Virus record (IMG/VR): IMGVR_UViG_3300029309_000011
Span: 11,282-60,793 of that record
Direction: 5' to 3' (one strand)
DNA length: 49,512 nt
From: a virus
Position numbers and translations under genes: made by a program. Positions 1 to 7,157 of this stretch are shown piece after piece. Positions within the stretch are counted from its first letter, which is position 1. Every line of letters begins with the position of its first letter. The notes under the pieces are model-generated. The model worked only from the letters and a program-made list of their open reading frames with translations, did not search any database and was not told where the DNA came from.

Positions 1-251
1 CCTGAGATGATGTTGTTTCCATATAAGAAAGAACCAGCTACTGGTTCACGAATACCGTCAATGTCTACAGGAGGAGCTGCTATGAACGCAATTATGAAGC
101 ATGTCGCTGCTGTAAGTAGGCAGGGGATCATTAAAACACCAAACCAACCAACATATAATCTGTTGTCTGTTGATGTTACCCACTTACACAGGGACTGCCA
201 GCCTGCTAACAACTCGGATTGATTCCGACGTTGTAGAACTGATGTTGCCAT
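1..251 (-). CDS. psbA: Photosystem II D1 protein (partial, C-terminus off the left edge)
   Basis: The reverse strand from an ATG at 251 encodes the N-terminal 83 residues of D1, the reaction-centre core protein of photosystem II in the thylakoid membrane. The recognisable D1 stretches are [16 protein letters not shown] (first transmembrane helix), then [17 protein letters not shown] and LYGNNIIS. The frame stays open to the window edge, so about three quarters of the usual ~360 residues lie outside. Phage psbA genes keep photosynthesis going during infection by replacing short-lived host D1. A terminator-like hairpin lies in the 5' leader (274-295). The long plus-strand frame at 7-222 is its antisense shadow. 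Identification is very secure. Confidence 0.97.
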   Translation of the reverse strand, partial: MATSVLQRRNQSELLAGWQSLCKWVTSTDNRLYVGWFGVLMIPCLLTAATCFIIAFIAAPPVDIDGIREPVAGSFLYGNNIIS

Positions 252-273
252 AATAGTCCGTTGTATTGAATAT

Positions 274-295
274 AAAAAAAGCCATCCGAGATGAC
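274..295 (-). terminator. Terminator-like hairpin in the psbA leader
   Basis: On the minus strand a 6-bp stem (GTCATC/GATGGC, one G-U pair, loop TCG) is followed by seven T's. The T run ends only about 22 nt before the psbA ATG. It has the form of an intrinsic terminator. It could end upstream transcription or act as an attenuator of psbA. Confidence 0.55.
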
Positions 296-303
296 TTAAC
301 ATA

Positions 304-309
304 ACTATA
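304..309 (-). promoter_or_regulatory. Possible psbA -10 element
   Basis: The minus strand reads TATAGT here, between the terminator of the upstream gene and the psbA leader hairpin. No convincing -35 hexamer is visible at normal spacing. The call rests on position and -10 similarity only. Confidence 0.3.
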
Positions 310-335
310 CAATACAGATGTCTTGAACTCGTGAC

Positions 336-359
336 ATTAAAAAGAGGGCTTAAACCCTC
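336..359 (-). terminator. Intrinsic terminator after the DUF4278 gene
   Basis: On the minus strand a perfect 5-bp stem (GAGGG/CCCTC, 6-nt loop) is followed by CTTTTTAAT-type sequence. It lies 24 nt after the stop of the DUF4278-like gene and should separate it from psbA. Confidence 0.6.
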
Positions 360-382
360 AATTTTACTTTGCTAATCAGGGA

Positions 383-535
383 TTAGACAGATGTTTTCTT
401 GTCTTTAGTTTTAATTTCGTAGTGATAAATAGAACCACGATAGACATGTGTATTTTTGCCAGGTACAAGAACTAATTTTGAATGATCCTGATCCTTCTTT
501 TGATAGGCAACACCACGATAAGTAAGTTTTTTCAT
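383..535 (-). CDS. DUF4278-like small protein (50 aa)
   Basis: ATG at 535 and TAA at 383-385 give a 50-residue basic protein. It begins MKKLTYRGVAYQ and carries a second YRG at residues 32-34 (HVYRGSIYHYE). A start of the form M-K-x-L-x-YRG-x-x-Y and a second YRG-x-x-Y are the hallmark of DUF4278, a family of short cyanobacterial and cyanophage proteins of unknown role. The gene lies upstream of psbA on the same strand, with an apparent terminator between them. Family assignment is from the motif only. Confidence 0.7.
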   Translation of the reverse strand: MKKLTYRGVAYQKKDQDHSKLVLVPGKNTHVYRGSIYHYEIKTKDKKTSV

Positions 536-959
536 AGGTTATACCCTGTAGACAATATTTAATATAACATTTTTGTAACAACCGCTACCGTTTGTGAAGA
601 TACATTAAATCTTAAGAAAATATTAATATATCTTATATATAAAAAGAATCCCCTCTCTGGTGTTCAAGCAGGGAGGGGAAACTTTTGTATGCCTTCTAAG
701 AGAGATCATTTTCTTAGAAGAGTCACAGAGCTAGGAGGCAGCTGTGTACAAATTTATATTGGCAAAAATAAAACTGTCTGCATGATTTATTTACAAACAG
801 AAATAAAAAGAGGAGTCGCACCACCTCCTGTCCCTCAAGGCAGTGCGATCGTTTGCTAGGTGTAAGAAACAGTAAAAATTACACCTTCCTCTGGGGCTGC
901 CACTGTTCTTCTTCGCCCCTGTTCTATAATAGTATCAATATAGATTTTATCTACCCCCC
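536..959. other. Gene-poor region with six hairpins
   Basis: No secure gene was found in these 424 bases. Hairpins visible: 649-659/669-679 (11 bp), 693-701/712-720 (9 bp, perfect), 724-728/742-746, 811-815/825-829 followed on the minus strand by CTTTTTATTT, 859-865/879-885 (7 bp) and 893-897/915-919. The first is also followed on the minus strand by TTCTTTTTAT. Several could be minus-strand terminators; together they could be one structured RNA. A weak minus frame at 856-969 (37 codons from a TTG, containing VDKIYIDTIIEQG) may be a small gene or a remnant. I found no tRNA. Confidence 0.6.
925..930 (+). promoter_or_regulatory. Likely -10 box of the rightward early genes
   Basis: A perfect TATAAT stands 30 nt before the ATG at 960, the first gene of the plus-strand replication block. 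No good -35 match is seen about 17 bp upstream (ACTGTT). Confidence 0.45.
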
Positions 960-1190
960 ATGACAGCAATATTTAAACCAAAATGTATTGGCAAAGTGGC
1001 CGTAGATTCTGGAGTAATTTCTGTTATAGATGCAACACACATAAAAGTTAGTAAAGGTGGTGAAATTAATCTTCCTAGTTATAATTTGTATACATCTATA
1101 AATACGGAAATTGGTGATGGAGAGTACAACATCTACGAATGTCGAGATGACACAGGAGGACTTCGCAAAATCATTATTGATATCCAATAA
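960..1190 (+). CDS. Hypothetical protein (76 aa)
   Basis: First gene of the rightward block, starting at an ATG 30 nt after a TATAAT box. The protein alternates short hydrophobic and charged stretches, which suggests beta structure, and ends with GLRKIIIDIQ. No enzyme motif, signal peptide or membrane segment is visible, and I do not recognise the family. No Shine-Dalgarno sequence stands before the ATG (CCCCCC), so the start or the initiation mode is uncertain. The next gene overlaps its end. Confidence 0.6.
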   Translation: MTAIFKPKCIGKVAVDSGVISVIDATHIKVSKGGEINLPSYNLYTSINTEIGDGEYNIYECRDDTGGLRKIIIDIQ

Positions 1191-1449
1191 AACGGCTGGA
1201 ATAGATCCCAGAGAAGATTATAGAAAATGGTTACGTAGCACTCTTCATGATGTTTTAGATAAAGCTGTAGCTGGCGACGAAAAAGCAAAAAATTTTTTAA
1301 AAACTGCATTGGGATCTTTAATCTTATGGTCTAAAGAAGAAGACATAAAAATTAATTTTGATGCTTGGATATGGCCTTATATTGATCTATTGGAATTGCA
1401 GAAAAACAATCAAAATATTGATTGCTCCCCGTGTTCTGTAGAGGATTAG
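1147..1449 (+). CDS. Hypothetical protein (100 aa)
   Basis: I chose the ATG at 1147 (MTQEDFAK); TTG at 1111, GTG at 1114 and ATG at 1117 are other in-frame options. It overlaps the preceding gene by 44 nt in another frame. The protein is acidic and probably helical, with a Trp-rich end (FDAWIWPYIDLLELQ). Its last 98 nt overlap the end of the convergent gene at 1352-1921. I recognise no domain. Both overlapping frames look protein-like, but one of the two ends could be spurious. Confidence 0.5.
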   Translation: MTQEDFAKSLLISNKTAGIDPREDYRKWLRSTLHDVLDKAVAGDEKAKNFLKTALGSLILWSKEEDIKINFDAWIWPYIDLLELQKNNQNIDCSPCSVED

Positions 1450-1921
1450 CAGGTTCTATTCCTAAAATAAAGTGAGTTTTCCATATTGGATCAAAAAAAT
1501 ATGGAGGTCTATGCCAGAAAAATATTTTATTTTCCCTATCAATAGCCCATTCTGGATATTTTTTGTGCCATCTTATACCAGCCTTATACTGCTTATCTGG
1601 TTTTAATGAAGTGCTATCACAATATAAAACATCACCTGGATGTAACATCCATCTCAATTTTAAAAGTTCTTTAAAACATCTTAAATAAGTTTTTATTCCA
1701 TTCTTACCTGTAATTTTTTTCTCTATAGATCTCGCTCTTTTATTATTTTTTCTATGATACCAATCGTTTAACTGCCTATTTGACTTGCCAACAGCAAATC
1801 CGACATGCCAAAGCCAAAACCCTTTTTCAAATTCCTTTTGTGGTGTAAAGAAGATTTTACACATTTGCCCCTCGACAAAAAATTTATAGGTAGTAAACTT
1901 GCGACGACGATAATTTTTCAT
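1352..1921 (-). CDS. Conserved-looking cyanophage protein of unknown function (189 aa)
   Basis: A basic, aromatic-rich protein beginning MKNYRRRKFTTYKF, with FTPQKEFEKGFWLWHVGFA at residues 26-44 and many K/R-rich segments. It has no membrane segment. The Trp/Tyr/Lys composition fits a nucleic-acid-binding or nuclease-like role, but no catalytic motif is clear. It is the only sizeable leftward gene inside the rightward early block. Its ATG (1921) is separated by one base from the ATG of the rightward gene at 1923. The sequence has the feel of a family I associate with marine cyanophages, without a named function. Confidence 0.7.
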   Translation of the reverse strand: MKNYRRRKFTTYKFFVEGQMCKIFFTPQKEFEKGFWLWHVGFAVGKSNRQLNDWYHRKNNKRARSIEKKITGKNGIKTYLRCFKELLKLRWMLHPGDVLYCDSTSLKPDKQYKAGIRWHKKYPEWAIDRENKIFFWHRPPYFFDPIWKTHFILGIEPANPLQNTGSNQYFDCFSAIPIDQYKAISKHQN

Positions 1922-1922
1922 T

Positions 1923-2210
1923 ATGGAAGAGTTACTTAAAATTATTCAACATGATCCTGAACTATGGGAAATAGTTGAGAATGCAAAACATCCTGATCAG
2001 GAACCTATGGAATTTTTTGAAAGTGTTGGCAAAATGCTTGAATTAGAATTCGAAGAATTACATAGAACAGATTTAAAAGATAAACTTGCCGGTTTATTTG
2101 GTGGTTTACCTAAAAAAGCATACATAATGGCTCCCTATCTATTACATATAGCATTGGATATGTTTTTATTAAAAGCAAGTATGGATGAAAAATCAATAAA
2201 GGACTATTAA
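1923..2210 (+). CDS. Hypothetical acidic helical protein (95 aa)
   Basis: Begins one base after the start codon of the divergent gene, so its ribosome-binding and promoter signals must lie inside that gene. The sequence is predominantly helical and acidic (DPELWEIVENAKHPDQEP at the N-terminus), with an amphipathic hydrophobic C-terminal third (YIMAPYLLHIALDMFLL). No known motif. The next gene starts 1 nt after its stop, so the two are likely co-translated ahead of the DNA polymerase. Confidence 0.7.
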   Translation: MEELLKIIQHDPELWEIVENAKHPDQEPMEFFESVGKMLELEFEELHRTDLKDKLAGLFGGLPKKAYIMAPYLLHIALDMFLLKASMDEKSIKDY

Positions 2211-2211
2211 A

Positions 2212-2436
2212 ATGCAATTTGGATACGTATTATGTAACCAGAATAGATCTAAGATCTTAACCCTAACAAAAGATAAACAAGTTAGAATGATAACCTCAAA
2301 CAAAGAGAATATTGAAAAAGCCTTTTGTTTAAATAGTATGTCTGCTGTAAAATCTATTTACGAAAAGTTTAAAGAAAAAAAATTAGTAAAAGATTTAATA
2401 GTAGTAAATATACAAGAGTTCTACAGGGCGGATTGA
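2212..2436 (+). CDS. Hypothetical protein upstream of polA (74 aa)
   Basis: Follows the previous stop by one base and ends in TGATG, which overlaps the ATG of the DNA polymerase, a typical sign of translational coupling. The protein is small and basic, with predicted alternating strand and helix and no recognisable motif. Its position suggests a replication-associated accessory role; that is inference from context only. Confidence 0.65.
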   Translation: MQFGYVLCNQNRSKILTLTKDKQVRMITSNKENIEKAFCLNSMSAVKSIYEKFKEKKLVKDLIVVNIQEFYRAD

Positions 2437-4271
2437 TGTTAAGGTTCGTATTTGATTGTGAAACTAACGGGTTACTACACGAATTAAATACAGTGCATTC
2501 TCTTGTATTAAGAGATATAGATTCGGGTGATGTTACTAGCTGTTCCGATCATGACGGATACGAACCAATAGTAAATGGATTATATATGTTGTCTCAAGCC
2601 GATCTGCTTGTAGGCCATAACGTAATTAACTTTGATTTTAGAGCTCTTAAAAAGGTATATCACAGCTTTAAATTAAAGAAAAATTGTAAAATAAATGATA
2701 CTTTAATAGTAAGTCGAGTACTATGGCCTGAGTTAGAGCCAGTAGATGAAGCAAAATTTTCTCACATACCACGAAAGTACAGAGGTAAACACAGTCTTGC
2801 TGCATGGGGTGAAAGATTAAATGTAAAAAAAATTAATTTTGAAGGTGCAGACAAGTATGAAGAAAGGTGGGATATATGGTCTAAAGAGATGCAAAAGTAT
2901 TGTGAGGGAGATACTTTAGTTTCTTTAGAACTTTTTAAATACTTTGAAACTCAAAGTCTTGATTCAAGATGTTATGACTTAGAGCATGATTTTGCGAGAA
3001 TCATGGCTAGGCAGGAAGCTTTTGGATTTCCTTTTGATGAGAAAAAAGCATTTGCACTGGTTAACGAATTAAAAAAACAAAGAGCTGAGATAGATGATCA
3101 ACTACAAAAAGTATTCCCGCCAATCTCAATAGAAAGATTTTCTGAAAAAACGGGAAAACAATTAAAAACAAAAATTACTAAATTCAATCCAGCATCACGA
3201 AAACAAACATCTGAAAGACTAAAAGAAAAATATCCAGAGATTACATTTGATAAAACTGAAAAGGGTAATGTCAAATTAGATGATGATGTACTAGATGATT
3301 TAGGTAAAAAATATTCAGAAGCTGCACTATTATCTAAATACCAATTGCTTAATAAAAGGTTAGGACAAATATCTGAGGGTAAAGAAGCTTGGTTAAAACA
3401 TAGTCAAAGATATCATGACGGAAGGATACATGGTTCAGTAATAACTAATGCCTGTGTATCGGGACGATGTTCACATCGTAGTCCAAATCTTGCTCAGACA
3501 CCTCGTGTTGGTCAACCCTATGGAGCCGAATGTAGAGCTTTATTCTATGCTCCTAATGGTTGGAGACAAGTAGGTTGTGATGCCTCTGGCCTTGAATTAA
3601 GAGCATTAGGTGCTCAGTTGGCATACTTTGATGGTGGAGAATATTCAAAATTAGTTAGTACGCCAGGTTTTGATATTCATACTCATAACGCCAAATTATT
3701 TGGAATATATGATGGTCAAGAAAAAATAGAAAAACGGACAAGAGAATTAGCAAAAACACTAATTTACGCAGTTCTTTATGGTGGTGGTCCAAATCGTATA
3801 GGCTCAATCCTTGATTCAAGTTTAAAACAGCAAGATCGACAAGATATGGGAAGAGAAACAATTGACACTTTTTATAGAAATCTACCTGCTATAAAAAAAT
3901 TGAAAGATAAAGTAGATGAGAAGGTAACTCAAAGAGGATATCTTATTGGGATTGATGGTAGACATTTACAAATCAGGTCAAGACATTCAGCTCTAAATCA
4001 ATTACTTCAATCTACTGGAAGTCTTTGTGTAAAGAAAGCAACGTGTATTCTTTATGAAGATTGTAAAGATAATCATTTACATTGGGGAATCCATTATGCA
4101 TTTGTAGCTCACATTCATGATGAGATACAAGCACTTGTAAAACCACAACACGTTAGCCTCTACAAAAAACTTGCAGTGGATTGCTTTCGAAAATCTGGAG
4201 AGTATTTTAAATTGCGATGTCCTTTAACAGGAGAGGTAAATGAGGGAAAAAATTGGCAGGAGACACATTAA
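2436..4271 (+). CDS. polA: T7-type family A DNA polymerase with 3'-5' exonuclease
   Basis: 611 residues, a little shorter than T7 gp5 (704). The exonuclease domain has Exo I FDCETNG (D7, E9), Exo II GHNVINFDF (D67) and Exo III YCEGD (Y155, D159). The polymerase domain has motif A GCDASGLELRALG (D382), motif B R436-ELAK440-TLIY444 and motif C AHIHDEIQ (H561, D562, E563). All catalytic residues are present. Tyr at the motif B position, as in T7 rather than the Phe of E. coli Pol I, is the residue associated with weak discrimination against dideoxynucleotides. The ATG at 2436 overlaps the previous stop; TTG at 2433 is also in frame. It should copy the phage genome together with the primase-helicase and SSB-like protein in this block. 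Confidence 0.96.
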   Translation: MLRFVFDCETNGLLHELNTVHSLVLRDIDSGDVTSCSDHDGYEPIVNGLYMLSQADLLVGHNVINFDFRALKKVYHSFKLKKNCKINDTLIVSRVLWPELEPVDEAKFSHIPRKYRGKHSLAAWGERLNVKKINFEGADKYEERWDIWSKEMQKYCEGDTLVSLELFKYFETQSLDSRCYDLEHDFARIMARQEAFGFPFDEKKAFALVNELKKQRAEIDDQLQKVFPPISIERFSEKTGKQLKTKITKFNPASRKQTSERLKEKYPEITFDKTEKGNVKLDDDVLDDLGKKYSEAALLSKYQLLNKRLGQISEGKEAWLKHSQRYHDGRIHGSVITNACVSGRCSHRSPNLAQTPRVGQPYGAECRALFYAPNGWRQVGCDASGLELRALGAQLAYFDGGEYSKLVSTPGFDIHTHNAKLFGIYDGQEKIEKRTRELAKTLIYAVLYGGGPNRIGSILDSSLKQQDRQDMGRETIDTFYRNLPAIKKLKDKVDEKVTQRGYLIGIDGRHLQIRSRHSALNQLLQSTGSLCVKKATCILYEDCKDNHLHWGIHYAFVAHIHDEIQALVKPQHVSLYKKLAVDCFRKSGEYFKLRCPLTGEVNEGKNWQETH

Positions 4272-4402
4272 TTATTGTCACTTTCACCATGTTCTAATTT
4301 AAGAAATTCAACACATTTATTTATACAATCGTTGTCGTCACCTTGAATTGGACAAGATGATATACATTCAAAATACAAATCGATGGGATCTTTTGTTTTC
4401 AT
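4268..4402 (-). CDS. Small twin CX3C protein (44 aa)
   Basis: Minus-strand frame from ATG 4402 to a TAA that overlaps the polA stop by 4 nt. The acidic 44-residue product contains two CX3C motifs (CISSC at 13-17 and CINKC at 26-30) separated by eight residues. Twin CX3C motifs are typical of helical hairpins held by disulphides or binding a metal. Function is unknown, and nothing indicates export. The cysteine pattern makes chance unlikely. Confidence 0.6.
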   Translation of the reverse strand: MKTKDPIDLYFECISSCPIQGDDNDCINKCVEFLKLEHGESDNN

Positions 4403-4469
4403 ATCAACACTTTACATCACTACACATTAAAAATACATTGAGTACAATTTCTTAAAACACAAATTAATT

Positions 4470-4835
4470 ATGTTTAACAAACTTCTTTTAGCAAGTGCTG
4501 CTTGCTGTACTTTGTCAACTCCTGCCTTTGCTGGCCTGTATTTAAATGGGGAATTTAATCAACAAAGCCAAGGGAAAGAGTGGAATGGCAATGCCATAGA
4601 TCTTCATATCGGCTATGAAGGGACATTTGGGGAAAAAGGATCTTTCTATATCCAAGGAGGACCATACCTAGATAACCCTAAAGATGGGGACTCCGAAACA
4701 AGAGGATCTGGTAAAGTTGGTGCTGGTTATGAGTTAGCCGAGAATACAAATGTATATGGTGAACTTTCTGTTGTTACAAACGATACAACTGATAATAATT
4801 GGGGTACAAAGTTAGGGGTAAAATATAATTTTTAA
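4470..4835 (+). CDS. Porin-like outer-membrane beta-barrel protein (121 aa)
   Basis: Has a clear signal peptide: basic start, hydrophobic core, AFA-G cleavage site near residue 21. The mature ~100 residues alternate polar and hydrophobic residues with Gly and aromatics, and end in KLGVKYNF. A terminal Phe and amphipathic last strand are the signal for outer-membrane beta-barrel insertion. The size allows about six to eight strands, much smaller than classic 16-18-strand porins. It probably reaches the host outer membrane, where it might change permeability or block superinfection; the role is inferred. It is followed by a hairpin terminator at 4855-4879. Confidence 0.75.
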   Translation: MFNKLLLASAACCTLSTPAFAGLYLNGEFNQQSQGKEWNGNAIDLHIGYEGTFGEKGSFYIQGGPYLDNPKDGDSETRGSGKVGAGYELAENTNVYGELSVVTNDTTDNNWGTKLGVKYNF

Positions 4836-4854
4836 ATAACACCCTCAAACTCAT

Positions 4855-4879
4855 AGGTCAGTGCTCTTTGTGCTGACCT
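4855..4879 (+). terminator. Hairpin after the porin-like gene
   Basis: A perfect 7-bp stem AGGTCAG/CTGACCT with an 11-nt loop, followed by TTATTTACATTT. The T tract is weak, so termination strength is uncertain. Confidence 0.5.
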
Positions 4880-4897
4880 TATTTACATTTAAAACCT

Positions 4898-5113
4898 ATG
4901 TCTAATCAAGAGATTCAAGAATTAATTGATCAATCCATCGCAATAGCAATCAATAGGCATAATCGTAACGCTTCAATGATTAGTGCCACATTAGGATTTA
5001 TATTTATGGGAGCTTTTGCAGACGGATTGTTTAGAGTCTTAGGAGTGATACCACCTTTCATGGACATAGACGTAAGTATTATTACTCAGCTTTCTGAAAA
5101 ACTGTCCGTTTAA
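4898..5113 (+). CDS. Small single-pass membrane protein (71 aa)
   Basis: A helical N-terminus (MSNQEIQELIDQSIAIAI) is followed by a hydrophobic segment at about residues 28-52 (SMISATLGFIFMGAFADGLF), then an IPPFMDIDVSI motif. It looks like a family of short membrane proteins I associate with marine cyanophages. A role in lysis or membrane alteration is possible but not shown. Its end overlaps the convergent small gene at 5110-5277 by 4 nt. Confidence 0.7.
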   Translation: MSNQEIQELIDQSIAIAINRHNRNASMISATLGFIFMGAFADGLFRVLGVIPPFMDIDVSIITQLSEKLSV

Positions 5114-5277
5114 AACTTATTATTTTGAAGTTTTATAATCCGTTTGAATTTATCAAACTTTACATTTTTTTCTTTAATTAAACGGAAAAGATCCTGTAGC
5201 TCATTATTCTTTCCAGTCAGATCATCATATTGTGAAATCATAATAATACTTAATAGAATAAAATACTCTCTTGTCAT
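5110..5277 (-). CDS. Hypothetical protein (55 aa)
   Basis: Runs from ATG at 5277 to TAA at 5110-5112, overlapping the convergent gene by 4 nt. The product has a hydrophobic N-terminal third (MTREYFILLSIIMISQYDD) and a basic C-terminal half (KEKNVKFDKFKRIIKL). It may be a short membrane-anchored or amphipathic protein. The family is unknown and coding status is moderately supported. Confidence 0.45.
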   Translation of the reverse strand: MTREYFILLSIIMISQYDDLTGKNNELQDLFRLIKEKNVKFDKFKRIIKLQNNKF

Positions 5278-5319
5278 ATTAGGATAAATAAGTATAGTAG
5301 AACCGCCAGAGTAAAGTTT

Positions 5320-5484
5320 ATGAAGCAGAATTTAAAACACAAAGAGAAGTTAGAAGACATGTCTAACGATGAACTACTTGAATTGCAGGATGGCTTTATT
5401 CAGCTAAGGTTACATGCAAACCGCTATCTCGAAAAGATTGCAAACATTGTGCATGCCCGTTTAGAACATCAAGTTAAATCATGA
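5320..5484 (+). CDS. Small helical protein upstream of ssb (54 aa)
   Basis: Starts at ATG 5320; an internal ATG at 5359 (MSNDELLEL) is an alternative. It stops at TGA 5482-5484 inside an ATGA overlap with the SSB-like gene. The sequence is strongly helical with heptad-like leucines (LEDMSNDELLELQDGFIQLR) and fits a short coiled coil. The coupling to the SSB-like gene supports its being real. No function is recognised. Confidence 0.65.
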   Translation: MKQNLKHKEKLEDMSNDELLELQDGFIQLRLHANRYLEKIANIVHARLEHQVKS

Positions 5485-6164
5485 ATTTAATCATCTGCTG
5501 TGCTGTATACAAAGGAGATACAGTCACTGATCGTGGTCTTAGAACCATGTCATTTGAAATCCCTGGGGTAGGTAAAAAACCTCTTAGTATTCCTATTAAG
5601 CTACTACCAAGTTTTGCTGCAGGAGAGACAACAGCTCCTAATGCTTTTGAAGAGGATACTAATATTCTTATCAATGGTCGTCTTTACCCAATGGATGGTG
5701 TCATGTACATTGTCCCAACCCAACCTTTAATTGGGGTAAATAAATCCATTAAGCTTAATCAACTATCACTAGCCGGTGGTGTTGGTTTTATTGGAAAACA
5801 AAAAAGAGAAGATGCATTTAATTTCGGATTAATGTGTCAGGCTCCACCTCAAAAAGGAATAGGACACACTTGGCAAGATAGCCTAGGTTTTCTTATAGAA
5901 AGCTGGGGAAATGATGCAGATAGAATGAAAAAATTCTTATTTGTAGGTCGTCAATTATCTTTAGGGGGTGTTTTAAAATTTGAAGCTTGGAAAGATAAAG
6001 AAGGAAAACTAAGATCAAATTACAAAGTAAAAATAAGATCTCAACAATATTCTTTCTTTGGTAAAAATCAAAAGGAAGAAGAGATTATTAACAAGATTGG
6101 CAAAGAAATTAAAGATCTTGTTTCAGATAAAAAAGACCCTGTTGCCGAAGATGTTCCATTTTGA
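5481..6164 (+). CDS. Single-stranded DNA-binding protein (likely)
   Basis: 227 residues ending AEDVPF, the acidic-Pro-Phe tip that bacterial and phage SSBs use to recruit partners. The stretch at about 153-193 (FLFVGRQLSLGGVLKFEAW then KLRSNYKVKIRSQQYSFF) resembles the C-terminal strands of an SSB OB fold. An additional N-terminal beta-rich domain of ~110 residues makes it longer than typical SSB (150-180). It lies between polA and the recombination/primase genes, as expected for a replication SSB. It overlaps the previous gene by ATGA. The OB fold itself is inferred. Confidence 0.65.
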   Translation: MNLIICCAVYKGDTVTDRGLRTMSFEIPGVGKKPLSIPIKLLPSFAAGETTAPNAFEEDTNILINGRLYPMDGVMYIVPTQPLIGVNKSIKLNQLSLAGGVGFIGKQKREDAFNFGLMCQAPPQKGIGHTWQDSLGFLIESWGNDADRMKKFLFVGRQLSLGGVLKFEAWKDKEGKLRSNYKVKIRSQQYSFFGKNQKEEEIINKIGKEIKDLVSDKKDPVAEDVPF

Positions 6165-6210
6165 TATGGTATGTTCGATGACCTTAATAAAAACTTTACT
6201 TTCTTAAATT

Positions 6211-7152
6211 ATGACTGTATTAGATCGTTTTAAAGATACTGATAAGTATCCTCGTCGCCTTAGAGAAAAATTTGCCACACTAATTGGACTCAGAGATGAG
6301 AAAGCATTATTTCTTAAAAAAGAAGAAATGGATCGTTGTGGTTGGCATGGCGATATTTCTGACTTCCCGAATGCTTCTGAAGAAGAATATGAATTTGGAG
6401 ATGGCACTGTAAAAGATGGCATCATGTTTAAAACTCCACGTTTAATTATGCTTCGTGGAGCCCACAATACTGACCCAACATTTTTAGAAAGAAGTGATAA
6501 AGATCCTGTTACTGGAAGAAATAAAAGTACAATTATGGGTTTTTATGAAGATGCTAAATACCAATGGGATAGTTGGAAAGAGGAACATAAAGGATCTCAT
6601 AAGACTTCACCTTTTAAAGTAAGAAGAATTATGTTGGTTTATTTAGTTAATAAGGATGGTAAACCAGCCCATAACAAACCATTAGTTCTTTCATTAGGTG
6701 GTGGTGCCCAGAAAAACTTTGTAGAAAAATATTCTCAATTTCTAGAACAGCTAGAAAGTTCCTATGCAAAGGCTACAGGAGATACAAATGCTGAGGGATT
6801 TGGAGAAAAGATGTGTGCCTCTGTTATATGGACACCAACTTTTGGTGTTGTTAAATATGGGGAGTTTGATGCGAAAGTACTTTCACCTAATAAATGGGTT
6901 GAACCTACACCATCAACAATTGCTAATTTTTGGCCGAAAAAGGATGAGGACATAGATAACTATGAAAACATTTACGAATGCTTCCCTGTAGAGGCTTACG
7001 GTAAGAACTTCTTTAAACAGATGCAAGAGGAGGTAGGGATCAATGCATTAGCCCCTGGGGTTGATATAAGCACTGCTCCTGTTCTTCCAGCTGCTGACAA
7101 TCTTGGCGAAAGAAACGTAGAAACTGGTGAATTAGTTGGTGGTTTAACTTAA
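6211..7152 (+). CDS. Hypothetical replication-block protein (313 aa)
   Basis: A soluble protein rich in charged and aromatic residues, with no signal peptide. Segments such as RRIMLVYLVNKDGKPAHNKP and LVLSLGGGAQKNFVEKYSQF suggest an alpha/beta or OB-like domain, and the long acidic or Ser/Pro-rich tail looks flexible. It may resemble DUF5895-type proteins of cyanobacterial plasmids, but I cannot confirm this. It lies 46 nt after the SSB-like gene and ends at a strong terminator (7171-7210), so the two probably share a transcript and a role in DNA replication or recombination. Confidence 0.75.
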   Translation: MTVLDRFKDTDKYPRRLREKFATLIGLRDEKALFLKKEEMDRCGWHGDISDFPNASEEEYEFGDGTVKDGIMFKTPRLIMLRGAHNTDPTFLERSDKDPVTGRNKSTIMGFYEDAKYQWDSWKEEHKGSHKTSPFKVRRIMLVYLVNKDGKPAHNKPLVLSLGGGAQKNFVEKYSQFLEQLESSYAKATGDTNAEGFGEKMCASVIWTPTFGVVKYGEFDAKVLSPNKWVEPTPSTIANFWPKKDEDIDNYENIYECFPVEAYGKNFFKQMQEEVGINALAPGVDISTAPVLPAADNLGERNVETGELVGGLT

Positions 7153-7157
7153 AAAAT

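Noticed and set aside
7-222. Plus-strand open frame of 71 codons at the left edge
   Set aside because: It is the antisense of psbA; the minus-strand translation is unmistakably D1.
649-750. Possible tRNA gene in the hairpin region
   Set aside because: A GTTCAA sequence is present, but no cloverleaf with anticodon arm and acceptor stem can be formed.
951-1187. Minus-strand 78-codon frame
   Set aside because: Lies opposite the plus-strand gene at 960-1190, has a Cys/Phe/Asn-rich unnatural composition and no start signals.
3655-3861. Minus-strand frame inside polA
   Set aside because: Hydrophobic antisense shadow across the catalytic part of the polymerase.
6204-6467. Minus-strand 87-codon frame
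   Set aside because: Overlaps the start of the 313-residue plus-strand gene; Ser/Pro/Phe-rich shadow.
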